In this document: in pieces, positions 33,351-43,815 of the stretch
How positions within the stretch are numbered: position 1 is the stretch's first letter
How the letters are laid out: every line of letters starts with the position of its first letter
NCBI RefSeq assembly: GCF_000237925.1
Contig: NC_031495.1
Coordinates: 29,084,679 to 29,148,678 of the forward strand
DNA from: Schistosoma mansoni
Lineage: Eukaryota > Platyhelminthes > Trematoda > Strigeidida > Schistosomatidae
Reading direction: 5' to 3'
DNA: 64,000 bases
Notes under the pieces: model-generated
The model's database searches: none
The model's input: the letters and a program-made list of their open reading frames with translations, nothing else
What the model was told of the DNA's origin: nothing
Position numbers and translations under genes: made by a program

Positions 33351-33984
33351 CCGTGACAAATGCCATTTAAAAATTGTGTTAATTCCCATAAATCCCCTCA
33401 TTGGAATTCACATATTTTTTCTAATAAAATATTTGTTAAAATTGTGGGAACTCAATAAATCACAAATACCATAAGATCTGTAGCTCAATGGACCACCTAA
33501 ATCTTTTACTTTAAAGCAACACGATATATATTATGTGAATGTAGTTAGAACTTCCTCGTATGTATTATTGCTCAGTTATTTAAATGAGTGTCCATATGTC
33601 AATTTAGTAGAATTCAACAAAGTGACTGACTAAACAACACGATGTTAGTTACTGCCAAAGGAGTAGCTATTGTAAAGCATTTCATTTTCACACGTTAATT
33701 CTGGACTAGATTGTGTATTCGTATCATATACCACTGTGATTCCAAGTGGTTTAGTCCAACTCCTGTATGAAACAACAGTTCCCTTGGAATCAAAGTTATG
33801 CCTTGTCTTTAAAATTTCACAGTAATATGTAAATTTTTAAATCACCAATTACTGCAAATAGTGTATCAAAATTCATAAGTGAATGTTCAGCCTAAAACAA
33901 TTCTTAGTTTGCAAGATTCAAGTGAGTGGTGTTCATTAGAAGGTTGTGATTTTATCCTAAAACTTACGCGAAACTATATAGGAT

Positions 33985-34145
33985 ATTTAGATTATGGCTG
34001 GCAATGGAGTCTAGGATGCACTCTTCATCCTACTTAGGACCATTTCGATCTATTTACCTGCATCCGTGTTGTTGCTCACATAGGGAAACAAAACCAGTGC
34101 GTTATCCATTTAGTTCTAGTCCACTCACCTGAATAACGGGTATGA
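33985..34145 (-). repeat. Decayed hammerhead SINE (SM-alpha type)
   Basis: On the minus strand it reads GGATGCAGGTAAATAGATCG, then GGTCCTAAGTAGGATGAAG, then ATCCTAGACTCCATTGCCAG. This lines up with the 38.5 kb copy. The CTGANGA box is gone and GAAA is altered, so the ribozyme is dead. Confidence 0.55.
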
Positions 34146-34149
34146 TACT

Positions 34150-35922
34150 TATATCGTTATTTTTAGACTGATCGAAATTCGATACGGAACATTACCGACG
34201 AAATAATTCAAACTCTTTATAATTAAACAATACTGTTCCACGAAACACAATTATTTGTTCAGATGGTATTGATGAATCTTTTAAGAACTATACAGCATAT
34301 TTGTCCTTGTTTCGACCATTTGAAGCCTCAACTGGCGATCAATCAACAGTTATTCCTAACCGCAGTAAATTTACACACCAATACAACTATTTTATCTTTC
34401 GTACACACAGTCACCTTTATCATATTGAGGAAAGTAAGAACAAAGATTTGGGTAGACTAACATGAATTCAGTTTATTTCATTGAATTCTCGTCAACTGCT
34501 TACAACTTGTAATGTGTAAAAATTAACATTACAGAATGAGTTGAAATAACTTAAATAAATGAGTTCAGTTGAAAAGTGTTGTGAACATAGAACAGTGTAG
34601 TGTAAGAAGAATGTGAATCGGTTGAAGAGAATACATGAAATGTTGTGCGGAAGAGCATTCCACAATATTGATAGTAACAGAATACTAAGGAATTACAAGC
34701 AGATGGTCAGGTAATGAACGAATGTTAATAGTAAATAAGGATAGAATAAGTAAAGCTGAATTAGTTAAAATAAAGTCGGTAATCTAGAAGATTCTAAAAA
34801 TGGACGTAGGAATACAATCACTTGAAAGAGTTGAACAAAATTTCATGATGTAACAAAGAGACGTTTTTGTCACCAAGATAGAGAAAGCTTAGCAACCATC
34901 TTCTTTTGAACATATAAGCTACATTTCTGAAGCTTGATAGTAAACGCTTAGGTAAACCAACAGAGGTCTATTCATTTTATTCTTACTTACCATTAACATT
35001 TGTTCATTACCTATCCACTCGCTTGTAATTCTTTAGTATTTTGTTATTATCAATATTGTGGAATGTTTTTCCGTACAATATTTTATTTTTCCATATTACA
35101 GGTTACAGGTAGTTGACGAGAACCCAATCAAGTAAACTGAATTCATATTATTCTTTCCAAATCTTTATTCTATCTTTATTTCAATAAAAAATTAATTCTA
35201 AAAAGACCTTGTAACTGCTGCTCTAGTTAAGAGTTCGTCAATGGAATTAAATTTTTGAGGATTATAAATGTTTATTTTCAGTGGAACAAGTTGTTACAAG
35301 GAAGGTTAAAAAAAGAAAACATGTTTATAAAAATTGAACTAAGTTAAATAAAACGAACACACTTTTAATTTTTTCAAGGGAAAGGGTATTATGCGTTGAT
35401 TTTCAACAGTACTTCGTCGAGTTTTTTTGTTGTTGAATGAAGTAAGTTTTGAATATTAAGTTAAATAATAAAACAATAAAATAACAGAATGAAGTACAGA
35501 TGATTTCTTTATTTACTGATGGCAGTCAGAATGAATTGAAGATGACCAGTCGATTGTACCACAATAACCAAGTCGATCCCAACGTATCCAATTTAGACGT
35601 GCAATTAAATCTAGAGAAATATTTTTTATAAATTAGTAAGTGAAAAAATGATAAAGTTGATCTATATATTATAGAAATTTATAGTGTATCCCATTTTTTT
35701 CAGTCATAAAGAAGCCTGAAAAAATAATGTTGATGAATGAACATTTCGTCTTATTCAACTTATTGGAAGAAAATAAAATACATCAAAGTATGAAGGAAAT
35801 TATAGTATACATTTGCTACGTTAAAATAGAATGTATAATATGTACGAATATTCGTCAAGATTAGAAAGAATAGCTTGACAAAAAATTATGCGCCGAGTAT
35901 AGAGAAGTCATTATATGTGAAA
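34150..35922. other. Intergenic, AT-rich, nothing recognised
   Basis: No supported gene or element up to the assembly gap. Confidence 0.4.
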
Positions 35923-36344
35923 NNNNNNNNNNNNNNNNNNNNNNNNNNNNNNNNNNNNNNNNNNNNNNNNNNNNNNNNNNNNNNNNNNNNNNNNNNNNNN
36001 NNNNNNNNNNNNNNNNNNNNNNNNNNNNNNNNNNNNNNNNNNNNNNNNNNNNNNNNNNNNNNNNNNNNNNNNNNNNNNNNNNNNNNNNNNNNNNNNNNNN
36101 NNNNNNNNNNNNNNNNNNNNNNNNNNNNNNNNNNNNNNNNNNNNNNNNNNNNNNNNNNNNNNNNNNNNNNNNNNNNNNNNNNNNNNNNNNNNNNNNNNNN
36201 NNNNNNNNNNNNNNNNNNNNNNNNNNNNNNNNNNNNNNNNNNNNNNNNNNNNNNNNNNNNNNNNNNNNNNNNNNNNNNNNNNNNNNNNNNNNNNNNNNNN
36301 NNNNNNNNNNNNNNNNNNNNNNNNNNNNNNNNNNNNNNNNNNNN
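35923..36344. other. Assembly gap, 422 N
   Basis: A run of unknown bases. ORFs drawn across it are meaningless. Confidence 1.
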
Positions 36345-37631
36345 ACAGTCAAACTGCAAATTATTCACTTGACTCCATTTTTATCTATTTTTTTGTTGCT
36401 GATTAATTTGCAGAGATAAGAATACTCATCTAAGTAATAAATGCACTAAAATCAGGATAAATTCTCCAAAGATACATTTATCAACATAGAAGAACTAATG
36501 TTTTTAAGTGGTTTGGAAACATTCTCAGTTTGTTAAACAATGGGATTGAAACCAATCGTCATGTTGAATCTCAATATTTAGACTTCATAACTCCTAGGTT
36601 GATTATTTATAGGATATATTGTCTATCTTATATTCAAAATCATTATTAATTCCTTTGAAAAAAAACACCTCAGTTATATAGATAGTTTGTATATTACCTG
36701 CTTAAGTTCAAGCTAGTTTTCCTCAAGGCATTATGTCGGTTGAATAATTACAGGGAACCAAGGATTACTAAACTATTATTTTACTTGTACGTCATAATTC
36801 CTTAATTTCATACTGCATTCAACAAATGATGTTTATTTCCTCGATGAAAAGCAAGTTATCTTTCAATTAAAGGGATGGAATCCAATTACCATCTTGTGTC
36901 AGTTAAGTCTAACTGAAATAGTACAATCACTACTTAATTTCATTGATGAACACCTCCGGTAACTTTCTTTAGTATGTTATACCTTAAGTTCTGATGAAAA
37001 TATGTATCTTGTGAGGTCAACTAAGGGAGAATTTAGGACCTGTTCAGATGAATGATAGTAGATAATAAGGAAATTTTTATCAAAATGCTTGAAATTCGCG
37101 AAATTGACGATTTGACTCTGACCCTGTAAATAAGTATTAATAACATCCACTATAATATTCGAATAGTGTTCGAAATGACCATCCATGAAACAGTAGAACA
37201 ATGTACTTCCAGGTAATTTCAAAATGTTGAAGATTGGAATGTTTACCTGATTTGCTGGAATTTTTACTGGTTATTCGAATGATCTTCATGGATAATTGAA
37301 TTATATCTTTAGGCTAATTGATCGCTTACATAACAAGTTATTAAAATAATATTTCCAGATATTTTGACGTAGTAGAATTGATATACTAACTAGAGATCCT
37401 CAGAATAATTCATTTTAAGACAGACAGAACTCAGTGACTACAACTGAAGTTATTACATTTAGAATTCACAATAAGAATGGAATAATATGGAAAGGAATCT
37501 TTATTTCATACAAATATCAGAAGATTATTCAATGATTTTCATGAAATGAATAGAATCAGCAATGGATTACTTGATTTTATAGGTGATGATCCTAAATAAT
37601 TTGTATTTCACTAATCTAACAAAGTGATTAT
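36345..37631. other. Intergenic, nothing recognised
   Basis: AT-rich. The 81-codon minus-strand ORF at 36977-37222 has no motif I recognise. Confidence 0.4.
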
Positions 37632-37965
37632 TTCAACCAATCCACGAAGTTGAGCAACCATTCACCAATGTCTTCAGTGAGTTGATGTTTCCCAACAGAC
37701 CTGGTTGAACTCCACTGTGCTTCCAGGTTTTCCATAGTGGTCTAGCTTCAATTGACTCATGATTTCAACTATATAAAATTACTAAATTCTCTACAAAACC
37801 CCCTTCTGATAATGATCACTTGCTCACTAGTGACTGGCTCCATGAGGTATTTCCTGGAGTTCTAGTGGGAAGCAGTGACCAGTGGAGTTCAACCAGGTCT
37901 GTTGGGAAACATCAACTCACTGAAGACATTGGTGAATGATTGCTCAACTTCGTGGATTGGTTGAA
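37632..37965. repeat. 86 bp inverted repeat (85/86 identical)
   Basis: The left arm 37632-37717 is the reverse complement of 37880-37965 with one mismatch. The arms enclose about 160 bp. The right arm is the 5' region of the hammerhead SINE at 37790-38180. The left arm is joined to a 3' piece of the same SINE family. Confidence 0.95.
37718..37786 (+). repeat. 3' fragment of hammerhead SINE
   Basis: TGCTTCCAGGTTTTCC and the following sequence, ending AACTATATAAAA, match 38119-38178 almost exactly. The fragment starts within 2-3 nt of where the hammerhead of the full unit would cut. Confidence 0.8.
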
Positions 37966-38180
37966 GTTAAACATTAACACCGTTAGGTGCCAGCTCACTG
38001 GTCTAGTGGTTGAGCGCTCACGCGCGAGACTGATAGGTCCTGGGTTCGAATTTCTCGAGGCGGGATCGTGGATGCGCACTGCTGATGAGTCCCACAATAG
38101 GACGAAACGGTCGTCTAGTGCTCCCAGGTTTTCCAAAGTGGTCTAGCTTCAATCGACTCATGATTTTAACTATATAAAAG
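37787..38180 (+). repeat. tRNA-derived SINE with hammerhead ribozyme
   Basis: A repeat unit of about 390 bp with an internal Pol III promoter: A box TGGTCTAGTGG (37999-38009) and B box GGGTTCGAATT (38042-38052). It carries a hammerhead motif and the tail AACTATATAAAA. This matches the layout of the schistosome SM-alpha family, which is known to be tRNA-like, Pol III transcribed and ribozyme-bearing. The left boundary is approximate. Confidence 0.8.
38076..38121 (+). ncRNA. Hammerhead ribozyme, intact core
   Basis: CTGATGA at 38082-38088, stem II GTCC/GGAC around CACAATA, and GAAA at 38104-38107. Stem III is a 3 bp helix (ACG/CGT) with a 2-nt loop, followed by the cleavage triplet GTC at 38113-38115. 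Stem I pairs 38076-38081 with 38116-38121 (5 bp plus a G-T). All invariant core bases are present. The very short stem III is typical of the schistosome type, which works best in dimeric or extended form. Confidence 0.85.
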
Positions 38181-38485
38181 GAATTATTATTTATTTTCTT
38201 AGGAATTTTTTAGTAAAGAGGAACACTTGTGAAGTATCATAACTGATGTATTTATTATTCTTATAACAAATAACTTATTTCAATAACACTTATTTCATTC
38301 ACTTGGAATTCGATGATCATTAAGAAATGTGTGCAATCATGCATTTTGTAAACCAGTGTAATTACAAGTTGGATATACTTTCATTAAACAAGGTAATGAT
38401 GAATATTACTTTGTAATTTGATGTTATATGATATAGAGTTAATACAGAAAATTAATAACAACAAATTTATTTATAATCAAAGATG

Positions 38486-38700
38486 GATAGTGGCTAGCAG
38501 TGGAATCCAGTATGACGCGCGTTTCGTCCTACTTGGAACTCGTCAGCTGGATGTACCTGCATCTCAGGGTTGATGTTCACTCTGGGACTCGAACCCAGTA
38601 CCGTTCGCTACAAACACCTTGGCAGTATCTACTTGGATACGAGTGTTGATAGCCATTAGTTCTGCAATGGGGTGAAGTTTAAATTCATTTGTTATCGTTT
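38486..38700 (-). repeat. tRNA-derived hammerhead SINE, second copy
   Basis: On the minus strand it has a B box GGGTTCGAGTCCC (38595-38583), then CAGGTACATCCAG and a hammerhead-like region, then ACTGGATTCCACTGCTAGCC. The upstream part (38700-38765, minus) is the 3' end of a neighbouring unit, so two units were in tandem here. Confidence 0.75.
38505..38552 (-). ncRNA. Hammerhead ribozyme, slightly altered
   Basis: CTGACGA (38546-38540; the fifth base is free in the CTGANGA consensus) and GAAA (38525-38522) are present, with GTC at 38516-38514. Stem I is ATCCAG with CTGGAT (6 bp). Three unpaired bases (ATA) lie between the cleavage site and stem I, and stem II has one mismatch, so activity is doubtful. 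Confidence 0.65.
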
Positions 38701-38764
38701 TTTAAATCTTCCCATTGATGTTTAAGACTGCAATGAATCAGTCTCTTATAGGCATATGTGCACA

Positions 38765-38905
38765 GCTAGCCACTATCCATCTTTGCTTATAATGCTCGTG
38801 AATTAAGGCAATATCGAGGCAATACGCACAGTATGCACATATGGCCAATAAGAGACTGACCAGTTGCAGTCCTAAGCATCAATGGGAAGATTCAAACAAA
38901 CAATA
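38765..38905 (+). repeat. 3' part of hammerhead SINE, inverted to neighbour
   Basis: GCTAGCCACTATCCATCTTT at 38767, then GGCAATATCGAGGCAATACG, then CAATAAGAGACTGACCAGTT, ending CATCAATGGGAAGATTCAAAC. Its last 60 bp are the inverse of 38705-38765. A third copy is at 63165-63285. Confidence 0.75.
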
Positions 38906-39360
38906 CTAAGTGAACAAATTAAATTGGTAATATATAAATACACATGTAACTTACCATTATTTATGTTAGATTATATGTATTAGGGGTTTATTACTTATAT
39001 GATTTTAATTATTTATACAATGAATCAAGAAAGATTCTTTTTAAATTACATTTAATTATTCTTTTATCCTCTACAGAACAATATTGTCATACATATAACT
39101 TGTTTGTTATCATAATGGTACGTTTCAATTTACTGTTAAGTTTTCTAAGTAGTATTTTATGTGATGATAAACTAGTTTAAATAAATATGAAAACTATGCA
39201 TTATAATTTAAAACTTTAATGTTTATTTTAAAATACTTTCTGAATTGAATTAAAGTAAGTGAATAATAAACTATGGTAGATTTGAATACATTAAGTAAAG
39301 AATACTGAGGGTGTGTTGCACCTTTTCTTTTTTAAACTAATAGTTTAATATAATTATAAG
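38906..39360. other. Intergenic, nothing recognised
   Basis: Very AT-rich, no feature seen. Confidence 0.4.
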
Positions 39361-39361
39361 G

Positions 39362-39685
39362 ATGGATCGTTGGTAAACTCAAGGAAGCCTCAAGAAGCCC
39401 AGAAAGAGCCGAAGACATTCCATTCAATCACCGCTAAAGGAACATTCTAGAATGTCGACGTGTAGCCCCACTATTGGATGAATAAAAAGGACCCCATGTG
39501 CGCCTATTGGCTGTCCGAAATGATGATTTACTTTCAATCAAAAAACTACAAATGCATGAGATTTTCGTACTGCATTTGACACTGTGTTGGGAAAAACATT
39601 CCTACTTACTAGTCTTTTGTCTTCTCTCTTGCGACGTTGCGGGTTCGATCGTTTAAGTAGTCTAGTAGTACGCGGCATAGCAAGA
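39362..39685 (+). repeat. Unclassified GC-richer block
   Basis: A block that stands out from its AT-rich surroundings: AAGGAAGCCTCAAGAAGCCC, GTCGACGTGTAGCCCCACT, AATAAAAAGGACCCC, CTTGCGACGTTGCGGGTTCG. It contains an AATAAA-like motif and a B-box-like GGGTTCGATCG. It could be a solo LTR or a SINE. I cannot name it and found no clear terminal duplication. Confidence 0.3.
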
Positions 39686-39689
39686 ATCC

Positions 39690-40191
39690 AAAGCTCTAGA
39701 TATAACAATAATTTCACTAGTTTTCATCAAGTCACACATAGCAAATGCTTAAACTTATTACATTTACAATAATTTCGAAACAAATCATTGGTAATATCTA
39801 TATATAACAACTTTTTGTTCCACTACGAAATTTTGTTTAAAGACGACATTCTGAAAGCAAAGTTCGATGTTAGTTTAGAACTTCTGAGACTGAATAATAA
39901 AGTTTGCTTAATTGCCCTATTGTTTTGTTAAAAGTATCTGTGAATCAGGACTATAATCATTTTAGACTAAGGCTAAAGTAATTGAGTAAATATTAGATCA
40001 ACAAAATCTCTTATATCGAAACAAATAAAAAAAACAAATTCATATAAACACATTGTCAGTTTTTTTGTCTTTGATAATAAATTACCTATTCCAATATCAT
40101 TTACAAATGTATTTAAACATTATACTAAGGGACGTTCTATTTAATGAATATATACGGAATACTTTATTTAATATATACGTGACGAACTTAC
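39690..40191. other. Likely intron of bHLH gene
   Basis: Downstream of the bHLH donor. The HLH-encoding second exon is not visible here, so it should lie further left, or in the gap. Confidence 0.35.
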
Positions 40192-40683
40192 TTCAAACGC
40201 TGAATTAATACTGAACATTCTTCGTCTTTCGCGTACCTTAGCAACAGATTGGAAATCTTTATTATAAACATTATGAATATATTCTGAACATGATTCATTA
40301 GTTATGTTGAGTATATCATCATGACTTGTTTTCAAGTTATCATTGATATCAAATAATTCAGTGTTACATATTCTGGTATCATTATTTTGAAGTGAGAAAT
40401 TCATATTTTCTAGGGTATTCTGTAAACGAAATGTGTTATTTTCTAATCCCAGATTGAAATAATCATGATTTTCAAAAAAATTTGATCTATTGAACATCAA
40501 TAAATTATTTTGCATAGTTTCACATTTTGTACGATAATGATGTAATGGATTGTCTGAATGTTGGTGTTGATTTTGATGTGTGTAAAATTTACAATCCGAA
40601 TTTATATGATTCATATAATGATAGTCTTGGAATAGTATAGATTCATGGTCGTCTATTAATAATTCATCATTACGTGTATCCAT
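40192..40683 (-). CDS. bHLH transcription factor, first coding exon
   Basis: 164 codons from ATG at 40683 to TTTGAA|GTAAGT (donor 40191-40186). The first 145 residues are Asn-, His- and Asp-rich without a known domain. The exon ends VAKVRERRRMFSINSAFE, which is a complete basic DNA-binding region (RERRR) running into helix 1 (INSAFE). The wording is closest to the PTF1A and HAND groups of class II factors. The intron interrupts helix 1. The helix-loop-helix rest is not in view. Such factors bind E-boxes as dimers and control cell fate. The subfamily is uncertain. Confidence 0.7.
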
Positions 40684-43265
40684 AACTATTATGTTCTTTT
40701 CTTTTCTTACTAATTGTATGTTCAAACTGCTTTACTTTAACAATATTACTTATAACACTAATAAGTAGTAATATCTTAGTGTAAATATTAACTCCAATAT
40801 CTATATAATTGAATAATTTTCAAATGAAAATTTTTCAGTGAAAATTAGCCACTATTTATAAGTTATTATCTATACTTAACAGTTGATCCCATTGAACAGT
40901 TAATATAGATGTGTTTAATTGTTTGTTTATGTGGCTTAAGAATTTGTCATTTGCAGAAAAGAAAATAGCATCGGGTGACTTATTTAGTATTTTTTCAAGA
41001 AAAACAAAAAAACTGAAGTATTAATGAGATGAGCAGTAAGAAAATTAAAAATGCCCCACTTAAATGTTTGATTGAGTGTACAATCTGTCGAACGTAATTA
41101 ACAAATGTGTGTTTTTAGGTGAAATTAAAGTAAAAAAAAAAACTATTAATGTCCCCTGGAATATATTTTTATTAATCATATTTACACCTCTCTCTCGCTC
41201 TCTGTCTGTCTGTCTGTCTGTCTGTCACTCTCTACCTATCTCACTTCTACACTGTTTTTTCTTTTGATAAATTAACCCCCCCCCTTATTATTGTTGACCA
41301 ACATTTATGAAATATGAAACACATGTATACAAAAAAAAGACAACAACAACAAGAGAAAATACGACTATCGAATGTAAATAAATTATTGAAATTATCCTGT
41401 TTACCTTTAGGCAAAGATAGAATCTTTTTCTATAAACTGATTGAATTTCAACTGTTTCTGGCATTATTAGTTTATTGAAGATGGGATGATATTAAGTTTG
41501 TTTTTTTTTGTTGAAAGAAATATGTGGCAAGAAAAAAAACATGTATATATTCTTTTCTCTGAAGTGTTATATAATATCCATAATTAAAAGAATAATCTGA
41601 AATTTAAATATCTAAATTAGTAAAATAGTTTTGACGGATCATTGAATACAGTTTAAAATCATGAAACTTTGTAGTGACTATTTCAAATGATAAGAAACCT
41701 TTTTAATAAACAAACTCATTAGCGAAAATCACCACATGAGTGCTCCTCTGATATGACAAGCTTGGATTGTGTTTTATTAATAGTTTTCAATAAGCGTTGA
41801 GGTAGAGCAAAACTTTTAAATATCTTTTGTATAGATAGATCATTGATTATGATCGTTCTTTTACATTGTGAAAAAGTTGTTTTCACGATGCAGTATAACA
41901 ATAAGAGAATGCTATTAATGTTTAATTGACTCACTCTCGAAATGCTTGAACAACAGTTCTTTCAACTTCATATCAGGTCTTTTCAAATCCCCTTGGATGA
42001 ACCTGACAATAGTGAGAACATGATCACTTTTCAGTTGAAATGTCTGAAAACACTGAAGATAGTTTTCCAGTTACTGAAACTTATCATAAAAGCATTATTG
42101 TGCAGTAAATGTGAAGAATTTCGACTTTAAACAAATCATTCAGCAAGAATATTCCATGTCGTTACTAATTGACTAGTTTATATTTGACTGATAAATATTC
42201 AGTAATTGATATTTAGAATTAATTTAGACATGTTAAGAGTTAACTCAAACACACTCGAATTTTTCAGATGTTTTAACACATTTTTTCTGAAGTAGCTCGA
42301 TGTTTATTTATCAAGATACCTATAGCCTTACAAATTATGCTTAATATATCTATATTTATGATATTGAATCATATTACTATTACATTACCTTGTCTCCATT
42401 AATTCTGGTTACATGAAATTTTGTGAAGCTAGTTAACAATAACCATACATACACTGCCTGGTTGACAAAAATTCATTATCTTCTTTAAATTTAGAATATA
42501 ATTTGAGTCACTATACGAATCATATGTTGAAAATAGGCGCGATTGAATTCCAAGTCAAACTATGCCGCTCAGTGGTAATTTATATACTTTAATAGGCTAA
42601 ATTATTTACTGAAGTATATCAGTCAACAATCTCAAAATCGAACACATTACTCTGAAGCTGATATTCAGATCGTATTCGACGAACTTCACCATGTAGCTAA
42701 TTCCTATATACATTCATAATCCGTATGCTTTTTGATCCGGAATTGTCGCTAAAATGTAGAATAAATACTGTTAATTGCTTATAAAGTATGCTACAAATTC
42801 CAGTCTTTAGGAATAGGTAGAATTCGTGAATGTTGTTTAAAATTTTAAAGCATATCTAAGTGATTTAAAATGATATTATACTGTACCTAACCAGACAACG
42901 AACACGTTTTGAGCCAAAATTAGAACTCATTAGTATTTATCACATACTGTACACAGACTAATGGTTTTACAAAGACTGAAGATATTACCATCAGGTTCTC
43001 CAATCAGAGAACTCACTGGACTTTTCTGACTATGAGTGACTACCAAAGCTACTGGGTATGTGTATTTAGATGGGATTTACCTCTAAATACCTAGTAACGG
43101 TTAGAGTTTGTTCACCGTTGGTGCATTCAACAATTCTTTGACTTATTTATCGAATCATTTATTTATTTTTTGTTTTCAAGCGACTTCGATTTTCTCTAAT
43201 TACCTTGATATGCAGTGCACGGTTAACTAGACATATCAGCGACAGAATTGTATGAGAATACATCC
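40684..43265. other. Intergenic, low complexity, nothing coding
   Basis: Upstream of the bHLH exon. It contains a (TCTG)n run at 41201-41226 and a poly-C stretch at 41276-41284. The ORFs at 41719-41934 and 41942-42130 look like chance. Confidence 0.4.
41201..41226. repeat. (TCTG)n microsatellite
   Basis: Six to seven TCTG units inside a pyrimidine-rich tract (41189-41234). Confidence 0.95.
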
Positions 43266-43269
43266 AGAT

Positions 43270-43815
43270 TTATTTATTTATACACATAAATATTGGTACA
43301 AGGAAGCACCAGATACATATGCGCCACACAAATCTCATTTGATTTGTGTGAGGGCTGTGATACTGCCCAGGTGCCAAAACTGAAGCAGGTGGTTTTCTTA
43401 GGGGACCACACCCGGAGCCTTCGACCTAAAGATCTGATCCACAAGGCAGTGGAGCATCGTGAGGAGATGCAGTCCCATGGTAGCCAGTGACCAACGATTG
43501 ATTCATATGATATTTGTTCCCTCAGGATACTGAAGCCCATGTGCACCATTGGTTTGGGATCAGGGTTTTCCAACTCCCCTGGTTGGACTTTCTGTATCCA
43601 CCAACCCGGTTAAAGTGCCGGACATTCGCTTTTCGTCCTCTCAATTTGGTAAAACACCCCCGCCACGGGAAGGCAGTGAGTAGGACTTTCCTGGCAGAGG
43701 CTGTATACGCGTGGCCATGTGAGAGTATTTCGAGAGGGAGAGCGGACTCTCCCCACTATCGGCCGTACCAAAGCATTTTGGGGGCAGGAATGTGGCCGCC
43801 AGGATAATCCGAGTT
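43270..43815 (-). repeat. Unclassified GC-rich interspersed repeat
   Basis: About 500 bp much richer in GC than its surroundings. One edge is ATTTATTTATTTATA (43269-43283), so read on the minus strand it ends in a TAAATAAATAAAT tail like a retroposon. It has overlapping ORFs on both strands (43274-43573 minus, 43514-43807 plus) with no recognisable domain. The high GC and the tail suggest a non-autonomous retroelement. The class is unknown. Confidence 0.45.

Noticed and set aside
33476-33540. tRNA-like GTAGCTCAATGG
   Set aside because: Only an A-box resemblance; no B box at the right distance.
35861-36372. ORFs running through the N block
   Set aside because: They consist of unknown bases; no coding evidence.
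36977-37222. 81-codon minus ORF as an exon
   Set aside because: No recognised motif and no clear splice sites in matching phase.
37999-38052. True tRNA gene at the head of the hammerhead SINE
   Set aside because: The promoter boxes are good but the cloverleaf is incomplete and the sequence continues into the repeat body.
41189-41234. Pyrimidine-rich TCTG tract as a regulatory element
   Set aside because: Simple microsatellite with no gene start nearby that needs it.
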